Assembly: GCA_021787665.1 (NCBI GenBank)
Contig: JAJYLN010000022.1
Location: 1-38,704 of the forward strand
Direction of reading: 5' to 3'
Source: a bacterium
GTDB lineage: Bacteria; JAMCPX01
DNA: 38,704 bases
The translations under genes and the position numbers were made by a program. Below the pieces are notes generated by a model. The model worked only from the letters and a program-made list of their open reading frames with translations, made no database searches and was not told where the DNA came from. Position 1 is the first letter of the stretch, and each line of letters opens with the position of its first letter. Positions 33,399-38,704 of the stretch are shown here, piece by piece.

Positions 33399-34300
33399 GA
33401 GCGGCTGCTTCCGAACAGACCGGACGGCCGTATGAGCAGGAGCAGGATGAGGACGATGAATGCGAACGCGTCCTTATACTCTGACGATAGGTAGGCGGCG
33501 CCGAGGCTTTCGAGCAGGCCGAGCACGAGCCCGCCCACCATCGCTCCCCCGATGTCGCCTATCCCACCGAGTACCGCAGCGGTAAAGGCCTTCATACCGG
33601 CGAGGTAGCCGATGGAGAAGTTGATCACGCCGTAGTAGAAGCCGACCAGCACGCCTGCAGCCCCGGCGAGAGCGGAGCCGATGACAAAGGTCAGCGATAT
33701 GATCCTGTCCGTGTTTATCCCCACGAGCTGAACGGTCACCGGATCCTGAGAGGCCGCCTTCATCGCCCGTCCGGTCATGGTCTTATTGATGAATAAATCC
33801 AGGCCGAGCATGATCGCGAATGCGGCTATGAAGATGACGATCTGGCTCATGGTTATCGACACCCCCCCCACGATAAAGTTTCTGTTCAGCATACCGATAG
33901 AAACGTATGTCTTGTCGGAAGCACCCTGGCCGATCATCACGAAGTTCTCGAGAAACAGGGAGACGCCGAGTGCGGTGATGAGGAGCGAAAGCCTCGATGC
34001 CTTGCGGAGCGGCCTGTATGCGAGTTTTTCCACGGTAAAGCCGTAGGCGGCGGCCAGGAGCATGCCGGCCATCAGCCCTACGAGCAGCGCGCCCATGCCG
34101 GACAGGTGTAACGCCGTGCTCATGGTACCGAGGAGCGTGAGCGCGATCAGCCCTCCATAGGCGCCGACCATGTAGATGTCGCCATGGGCGAAATTGATGA
34201 GCTCGATGATACCGTACACCATGGTGTAGCCCAGAGCGATCAGGGCGTACACGCTCCCGGTCGTGAGGCCGTTTATGATCTGCTGGATGAGGATCCTCAT
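33395..34300 (-). CDS. livH: Branched-chain amino acid ABC transporter permease
   Basis: From ATG 34300 the product is 301 residues and starts MRILIQQIINGLTTGSVYALIALGYTMVYGI, the family N-terminus. GTG 34327, overlapping the nadA stop, is the alternative and would add nine residues. There are about eight helices, with INFAHGDIYMVGAYGG, the EAA-like loop ASQDPVTVQLVGINTDRII and the VLGGIGDIGGAMVGGLVLGLLE ending. It pairs with LivM. A periplasmic binding-protein gene (livJ/K) is not in the window. Confidence 0.93.
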   Translation of the reverse strand: MRILIQQIINGLTTGSVYALIALGYTMVYGIIELINFAHGDIYMVGAYGGLIALTLLGTMSTALHLSGMGALLVGLMAGMLLAAAYGFTVEKLAYRPLRKASRLSLLITALGVSLFLENFVMIGQGASDKTYVSIGMLNRNFIVGGVSITMSQIVIFIAAFAIMLGLDLFINKTMTGRAMKAASQDPVTVQLVGINTDRIISLTFVIGSALAGAAGVLVGFYYGVINFSIGYLAGMKAFTAAVLGGIGDIGGAMVGGLVLGLLESLGAAYLSSEYKDAFAFIVLILLLLIRPSGLFGSSRS

Positions 34301-34323
34301 GACGTGCGACGTATCAAACGTTG

Positions 34324-35265
34324 TCACTGCGTGGCGGCTGCACCCATAGCGATCATTCTTTCGAGAGGAATGCGAGCCTTTTCTATGATTCCCGGGGAGA
34401 GCCGTATTTCGTGCCGACCCTGCTCGAGCGCCGCGACGACGTCCTCGAGCCTTGTCCGCTTCATGTTGGGGCAGACAAAGCCATTGGATGCGATCAGGAA
34501 CCTCTTTTCAGGGCTGTTCTTACGCAATTGATACAGGATCCCTTCTTCTGTCCCTATGATAAACTCCGTGTGCGTGTCTTCCTTCGCGAACCGTATGATC
34601 CCGGACGTGGATGTTACCATGTCCGCAAGCCCGACGACCTCCGGCCGGCATTCGGGATGGCACAGGAACAGTGCGCCCGGATGCTGCCGCTTCAAGAGAG
34701 CTACCTCCTCGGGATGGACATGATGATGTGTCGGGCAGTAGCCGTCCCAGATGATCATCTCCTTGTCGACAAAGCGCCTGACGTAACTGCCGAGGTTTTT
34801 GTCCGGTACGAAGATGACCGTATTCCCGGGGACTGCCCTGACGATGTCCACCGCATTGGACGAGGTGCAGCATACGTCAGAAAGTGCCTTGACGTCCGCG
34901 TTCGTGTTGACATAGCTCACCACGTACGCGTCCGGGTGCAGGGACTTGAGCTTCCCGAGCTCTTCCGCGCTGATCATATCGGCCATGGGACAGCCCGCGT
35001 CCGCGTTCGGCAGGAGCACCGTCTTTCCCGGCGACAGTATCTTTGCGCTCTCGGCCATGAACCGGACGCCGCAGAACACGATGACAGCGGCGTCCGTCCT
35101 CGAGGCCCTGACGCTGAGCTCGTACGAGTCGCCGGTGAGGTCTGCGATCTCCTGTATCTCTGCCCGCTGGTAGTTGTGCGCGAGCAAGATCGCGTTCTTT
35201 TCTTTCAGGAGCCTGCGAATGCGGTCCTGCAGTTCCTTGATCTTCGTAGACTTCGATGAAGGGAT
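34324..35265 (-). CDS. nadA: Quinolinate synthase
   Basis: NadA condenses iminoaspartate with dihydroxyacetone phosphate to quinolinate for NAD synthesis, using a [4Fe-4S] cluster. The three cluster cysteines are visible in VFCGVRFMAESA, VCCTSSNA and CHPECRPEV. Substrate-binding HNYQ near the start, NADAGCPMAD, YVNTNADVKA and THHHVHPEEV are all present. Family similarity (KIKELQDRIRRLLKEKNAILLAHNYQ) reaches upstream of TTG 35187, yet no ATG, GTG or TTG exists before it. ATC 35265, seven bases after TAGGAG, is my provisional start (about 313 residues). It is the first gene of a nadA-livH-livM-livG run. Confidence 0.9.
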   Translation of the reverse strand: MPSSKSTKIKELQDRIRRLLKEKNAILLAHNYQRAEIQEIADLTGDSYELSVRASRTDAAVIVFCGVRFMAESAKILSPGKTVLLPNADAGCPMADMISAEELGKLKSLHPDAYVVSYVNTNADVKALSDVCCTSSNAVDIVRAVPGNTVIFVPDKNLGSYVRRFVDKEMIIWDGYCPTHHHVHPEEVALLKRQHPGALFLCHPECRPEVVGLADMVTSTSGIIRFAKEDTHTEFIIGTEEGILYQLRKNSPEKRFLIASNGFVCPNMKRTRLEDVVAALEQGRHEIRLSPGIIEKARIPLERMIAMGAAATQ

Positions 35266-35275
35266 GGGAGCGCTC

Positions 35276-35671
35276 CTAAGCGATCTGCTCGCCGGCGCCC
35301 GGCACGCTGAGATTGAAGATCTTCTCGATCCGGATATTTATGACGGCCTTCGGCGCAGGTCTCCCGACCTTCTGTGCCAGACTGGCTGCATCTTCGTAGA
35401 GCTTGCCGGACGTCACAATCTCTGGTGTCCCCATGAACCGGAAGCCCCTGAGCTTTTCTCTGTCGACAACGGCAATGGCAACCTTGGAGCCCTTGTTGAC
35501 GTTACTCCATGTTTGTTTCGCAGTTGCCTCGTTGTAAGCAATGTGCTCGTCGTCGATCACCCTCGTGCTCCTCTTCGGGCCTACGTTCGGGGTGCCGTCA
35601 GCGTTGACGGTCGCGACAAAGCACTGTTGGGCAGCGATGAGGTCTTTCATCTCCTGTGTCAGTTTAGCCAT
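35276..35671 (-). CDS. Pyridoxamine 5'-phosphate oxidase family (FMN-binding split barrel) protein
   Basis: GGAGG lies nine bases before ATG 35671. The 131-residue protein has the split-barrel core: CFVATVNADGTPNVGPKRSTRVIDDEHIAYNE, SKVAIAVVDREKLRGFRFMGTPEIVTSG. Small members bind FMN or F420 and catalyse varied redox reactions; true PdxH is larger. A specific role cannot be assigned. It ends about ten bases before the nadA start and probably shares its transcript. Confidence 0.85.
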   Translation of the reverse strand: MAKLTQEMKDLIAAQQCFVATVNADGTPNVGPKRSTRVIDDEHIAYNEATAKQTWSNVNKGSKVAIAVVDREKLRGFRFMGTPEIVTSGKLYEDAASLAQKVGRPAPKAVINIRIEKIFNLSVPGAGEQIA

Positions 35672-35759
35672 GGCATGGTACCTCCTTTTTGATACAAGAC
35701 TTGCGGCTTACTCTTTACGTCTATAATGATTCGTTTGTTCAGTCAATCTTTCGTTGCGA

Positions 35760-37307
35760 TTACAACCCCAGCGGGGACCTGTCCAGGCTGCGGTACTGGA
35801 TAGCCTCTGCGATATGGTGCGGCCTGATGTCCGATTCCTGGTCGAGGTCTGCGATCGTCCTGGCGACCTTGAGGAGTCTCGTGTACGCTCGTGCCGACAG
35901 CCCGAGTCTCTCGATCGCGGTCGAGAGCAGGGTAACCGATGCCTCGTCAAGTCTGCAGAATTTCTTGATGTGCCTGGACATCATCTGGGTGTTCGAGAAT
36001 ATCCTCATTCCCCTGAAGCGCTCCTGCTGCACGAGCCTCGCTTTCTCCACCCTCTCAAGTATCCGGGCCGATGACTCCTGCGTCCCCTCCCGGATGATGT
36101 CCGTGAATCTCACGGCGGGTACGTCGATCTGAATATCGAATCTGTCCAGCAATGGCCCGGAAATCCTGGATCGGTACTTCACAATCGATGATACCGAGCA
36201 GATGCACTGATGGTTCGGGTCCCCGTAGTACCCGCACTGGCACGGATTCATTGCTGAGACGAGCATGAACCTCGAGGGGAAGGTAATGGTCTGCTGTGCC
36301 CTCGATATCGTGACGTACCCGTCTTCCAGGGGCTGGCGCAGCGCTTCGAGTGCGTTCCTTTTGAACTCCGGAAGCTCGTCCAGGAAGAGCACGCCGTTGT
36401 GTGCGAGGCTCACCTCTCCGGGCCTCGGTTGCTGGGTACCGCCCACGAGTCCCACATCCGATATCGTATGGTGTGGCGAGCGGAACGGCCTCTTCGTGAC
36501 CATGGCGGTGCCCGGTCCGAGGATGCCCGCCACGCTGTGGATCTTGGTGGTTTCGATTGCCTCCTTCAGGGTCATGCGCGGCAATATCGCCGGCAGTCGC
36601 ATAGCGAGCATCGTCTTGCCGGAGCCAGGGGGCCCGATCATCATGACGTTGTGTCCCCCGGCAGCGGCTATTTCGAGGGCGCGCTTCGCATGCTCCTGAC
36701 CTTTTACCTCATTGAAGTCCGGGTCGTAGGCAGATAGGCTGCTGTCTGGCGCGGTGCGACCGACTTTTACCGGACACAGCGACAACTCCCCGCGCAGCAG
36801 GCTCACCACCTCGGAGAGGTGCCCGGTCTCAAAGACCTTTACACCGTCGACCACCGCGGCCTCAGTTCCGTTGCCCCGGGGGACGATGATGCTGCTGAGC
36901 TTCATCTCTGTGGCCATCATGGCGGCAGAGAGGGCGCCTTTGACCGGCTTGATGATACCGTCGAGCGAGAGCTCGCCCAGGATTACAACGCCATCGACGT
37001 TGCCTATCTCGATCACGCCGAGTGCGGTGAGCAGGCCAATGCATATCGGGAGGTCGAACGCGGAGCCTTCCTTCTTGATATGCGCCGGCGCCAGGTTTAC
37101 CGTTATCCGCTTCGGCGGGATGGTATAACCAGTATTATGGATGGCGCTCTTGATGCGCTCCTTGCTCTCTTTGACAGCGCCGTCCGGCAGCCCCACGATC
37201 GTGAACGAGGGGAGGCCGTTCGCTATGTCCGTCTCCACCTCGACGAGCAGGGCATCCACCCCGTACAGCGCCGAACTGATCACTTTCGAATAGTTGACAC
37301 GACTCAT
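35760..37307 (-). CDS. comM: YifB/ComM family magnesium-chelatase-like AAA+ ATPase
   Basis: ATG 37307 (MSRVNYSKVISSALYGVDA) is the family start; the open frame extends 108 codons further but is antisense to radC. The 515-residue protein has an N-terminal Lon-protease-like S5 domain (about 20-170), an AAA+ core with GPPGSGKT Walker A, FLDELPEFKRNALEALRQPLEDG Walker B region, a Cys-rich MNPCQCGYYGDPNHQCICS insertion, and a C-terminal winged-helix-like part. In naturally competent bacteria ComM is a hexameric helicase that promotes branch migration of incoming DNA. It is divergent from radC with 43 bases between starts. Confidence 0.93.
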   Translation of the reverse strand: MSRVNYSKVISSALYGVDALLVEVETDIANGLPSFTIVGLPDGAVKESKERIKSAIHNTGYTIPPKRITVNLAPAHIKKEGSAFDLPICIGLLTALGVIEIGNVDGVVILGELSLDGIIKPVKGALSAAMMATEMKLSSIIVPRGNGTEAAVVDGVKVFETGHLSEVVSLLRGELSLCPVKVGRTAPDSSLSAYDPDFNEVKGQEHAKRALEIAAAGGHNVMMIGPPGSGKTMLAMRLPAILPRMTLKEAIETTKIHSVAGILGPGTAMVTKRPFRSPHHTISDVGLVGGTQQPRPGEVSLAHNGVLFLDELPEFKRNALEALRQPLEDGYVTISRAQQTITFPSRFMLVSAMNPCQCGYYGDPNHQCICSVSSIVKYRSRISGPLLDRFDIQIDVPAVRFTDIIREGTQESSARILERVEKARLVQQERFRGMRIFSNTQMMSRHIKKFCRLDEASVTLLSTAIERLGLSARAYTRLLKVARTIADLDQESDIRPHHIAEAIQYRSLDRSPLGL

Positions 37308-37350
37308 GCGTGTGATAGTAGTATATAAAAAAGAAAAACGCAAGCATACT

Positions 37351-38067
37351 ATGAACGATTTTAAAAACAGGCCTTCCGGTGATTTGCCGAGAGAGAAGCT
37401 TATGCGTTCCGGGGCGCAGTCTCTGAGCGAGACGGAGCTTCTGTCTATCATACTCCAGACCGGCACGCAGGGGAAGGACGTGTTCGCGCTCGCCGTGGAA
37501 ATCATCAACGTATGCGGAGGGATCGCCGGTATAGAAAGGGTAGGGATAGACGAACTCGTTAAAGTCGGCGGGATGAGCACCGTGAAGGCGACCAAGCTCA
37601 AGGCCGCCGTAGAGATGGGGAGGAGGACCATATACGCAGATAGACGCCTGAGGCGCAGGATATCGAACTCTCACGACGCCTTCATGATGCTCGAGCCCGT
37701 GCTGAGGTCGCTGCCGAAAGAGAATTTTATCGCGATGCTCCTGAACAGCCGCAACGACGTCATCGATGTCAGGAAGGTGGGCGAGGGTACCGTAAATGCT
37801 GCTTCGATCTATCCAAGGGAACTGATGGAGCTTGCGATACGGTCGTCTGCCACCGGCATCATCCTTTCCCACAACCATCCGTCCGGCAGCACCTCCCCGA
37901 GCGCCGAGGACAGGAGGCTCACGATGAACATCCTCGTGCTCGGCGAGCTGTCCAATATGGTGCTGCATGACCATATTATCGTCGGCGCCGATGGCTACTT
38001 CAGCTTTGCTGATGACGGCGCGCTCGCGTCCCTGAAGCAGCAGTTCCTCCGGGCCATCGCGGTCTGA
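37351..38067 (+). CDS. radC: RadC-family JAB domain DNA-associated protein
   Basis: ATG 37351 gives a 238-residue protein; the upstream in-frame ATGs lie inside the comM promoter side and are less likely. The N-terminal helix-hairpin-helix region (about 1-100: LPREKLMRSGAQSLSETELLSIILQTGT, VGGMSTVKATKLKAAVEMGRR) precedes a JAMM/MPN metalloprotease-like domain with ILSHNHPSGS and Asp in SAEDRRLT. Despite the historical name, a radiation-repair role is not established. It is divergent from comM, another DNA-uptake-linked gene. Confidence 0.93.
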   Translation: MNDFKNRPSGDLPREKLMRSGAQSLSETELLSIILQTGTQGKDVFALAVEIINVCGGIAGIERVGIDELVKVGGMSTVKATKLKAAVEMGRRTIYADRRLRRRISNSHDAFMMLEPVLRSLPKENFIAMLLNSRNDVIDVRKVGEGTVNAASIYPRELMELAIRSSATGIILSHNHPSGSTSPSAEDRRLTMNILVLGELSNMVLHDHIIVGADGYFSFADDGALASLKQQFLRAIAV

Positions 38068-38244
38068 CACAGGCTATATAATAACAAAAGATAAAATTAT
38101 TCTTGACATAGTATCCTCTGTATGCGATGCTACTCACAAGCGCAACACTGACTATCTGACGTGGTGACCTCTGAAAACGATTTGTATGCTGTTTAATCCC
38201 CCAGAGGGATTGAAGATATATAAAAAGTTAGTACAGGAGGCTCT
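38068..38244. promoter_or_regulatory. Intergenic region upstream of the CA-tract gene
   Basis: TTGACA at about 38103-38108 is a good -35 match but lacks a clear -10 at 16-18 bases. AATCCC-CCAGA-GGGATT arms lie at about 38195-38211. CAGGAGG precedes ATG 38245. No gene is visible otherwise. Confidence 0.35.
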
Positions 38245-38573
38245 ATGAAGCAGTCAAAGGCTGTGTGCCACACACACACACACGGTGTTGTGTACAGTTT
38301 TTGGGGTTAGTTGCAGGTCTTTTGTTCTGTAGTGCAACAATGGCCGATGGGCCAACGCCCTCCCAGCTTTCTTATTTCAATACGTATAAATCCATGTATG
38401 GTAATTCATGGAGCATGGTATGGGACAAGGGGAGCAATATACCTCTTGCATTCTACGGCGGACATTTTACATCAGAGGGTCAAACAAGCTCCAGTATCTC
38501 ATTAAATAAAATGAGTCTTACCAACATCGGACAGGGAAATCTCTTACCCAATTGTGGCTCTTCTCCAAAGTGA
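38245..38573 (+). pseudogene. Secreted-protein N-terminus, out of frame at a CA dinucleotide tract (possible phase-variable gene)
   Basis: CAGGAGG and ATG 38245 open MKQSKAVCHTHTHG..., which stops within 25 codons. A second frame continues with VQFLGLVAGLLFCSATMADG, a signal peptide with cleavage near ATMA-DG, then TPSQLSYFNTYKSMYGNSW and SMVWDKGSNIPLAFYGG to TGA 38571. Loss of one CA unit (or gain of two) in the tract 38269-38283 would join the two into one signal-peptide protein of about 109 codons. A GTG at 38265 in the second frame could also start it. The NSW..VWD..S..P...GG pattern recalls the N-terminal propeptide-like part of large secreted proteins, so the gene may also be truncated downstream. 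Confidence 0.5.
38269..38283 (+). repeat. CA dinucleotide microsatellite
   Basis: Seven and a half CA units run from 38269 to 38283, 24 bases after the ATG of the secreted-protein gene. Slippage by one unit changes the reading frame. Confidence 0.9.
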
Positions 38574-38704
38574 GTGGGTAAAAAAGACCTCTTATGTAGA
38601 AGCAACCACTTGTAATTAAAAGAGAAAAACAGCTTGGCAAGCGTACTATTTCATGCGATCTTTTAAGCATGAATAAAATGAGTTTGTATCAAGCCTATAC
38701 TTTC
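38574..38704. other. Right edge, no gene recognised
   Basis: The AT-rich last 130 bases contain no frame I can support. They could be the continuation of the interrupted secreted-protein gene in another frame, but no family motif is visible. Confidence 0.3.

Noticed and set aside
34321-35259. Long plus-strand ORF (312 codons) across nadA
   Set aside because: It is antisense to a gene with clear NadA motifs, is rich in Arg/Asp/Pro from complementary codons, and shows no domain.
37308-37631. N-terminal extension of comM to 37631
   Set aside because: The extra 108 codons are antisense to radC, and the family start is at 37307.

Overview
The window is about 38.7 kb of moderately GC-rich DNA (low to mid 50s percent by eye) from a Gram-negative bacterium. 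The envelope genes show this: lipoprotein, OmpA-type protein, TonB/ExbB/ExbD and a TonB-dependent receptor. Frequent ATA codons, two B12-type radical SAM proteins, a (Fe-S)/CCG protein beside his genes, and abundant CCCCCTT...AAGGGGG palindromes fit Nitrospirota or a delta-proteobacterial (Desulfobacterota) lineage. That placement is inference. I saw no rRNA or tRNA gene.

Layout. 1-7.4 kb: a patatin-like lipase start (minus), a tandem HD-GYP protein, a B12/radical SAM protein, a Cys-rich lipoprotein coupled to an OmpA-like protein, an MFS transporter and a dienelactone-hydrolase-family enzyme. 7.4-10.5 kb: a decayed accessory patch with a PIN toxin gene carrying a nonsense codon, two overlapping Cas3 N-termini of which one is a C-terminally truncated cas3, a three-repeat type I-C CRISPR array with no other cas gene, and a beta-propeller fragment. 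10.5-15.1 kb: a complete minus-strand uptake locus (small membrane protein, TonB-dependent receptor, exbB, exbD, tonB). 15.2-19.2 kb: an IS1182-type insertion sequence and a toxin-antitoxin patch (frameshifted DUF5615/DUF433 pair, intact vapBC with a palindromic operator, antitoxin remnants, hairpin clusters). 19.2-21.6 kb: an orphan ABC ATPase whose permease is cut to 14 codons, convergent with a second B12/radical SAM gene.

21.6-30 kb: a long plus-strand run of GT39 glycosyltransferase, dolichol-phosphate-mannose-synthase-like GT2, CaiB/BaiF CoA-transferase, hisB-hisH-hisA-hisF-hisIE, then a CCG-domain Fe-S protein. It makes histidine from phosphoribosyl-AMP to imidazole glycerol phosphate and on to imidazole acetol phosphate, and probably modifies envelope glycans. 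Palindromic repeats have invaded it: one between hisB and hisH, one in frame inside hisF just after catalytic Asp130, one between hisIE and the Fe-S gene, and one after the Fe-S gene. 30-31.4 kb: a collapsed MalT-like regulator remnant and a zinc-ribbon/TM/FGE-sulfatase-domain protein. 31.5-37.3 kb, minus strand: livG, livM, livH, nadA, a PNPOx-like flavoprotein and comM. 37.35-38.07 kb: radC. The window ends in a secreted-protein fragment whose start is separated from its signal-peptide frame by a CA dinucleotide tract.

No single complete new system is obvious. The most notable signals are the in-frame palindrome in hisF, the degenerate Cas3/CRISPR junctions, the CA-tract switch, two genes (the Fe-S protein and nadA) whose conserved N-termini lack a normal start codon, and the density of decaying toxin-antitoxin genes and palindromic elements.
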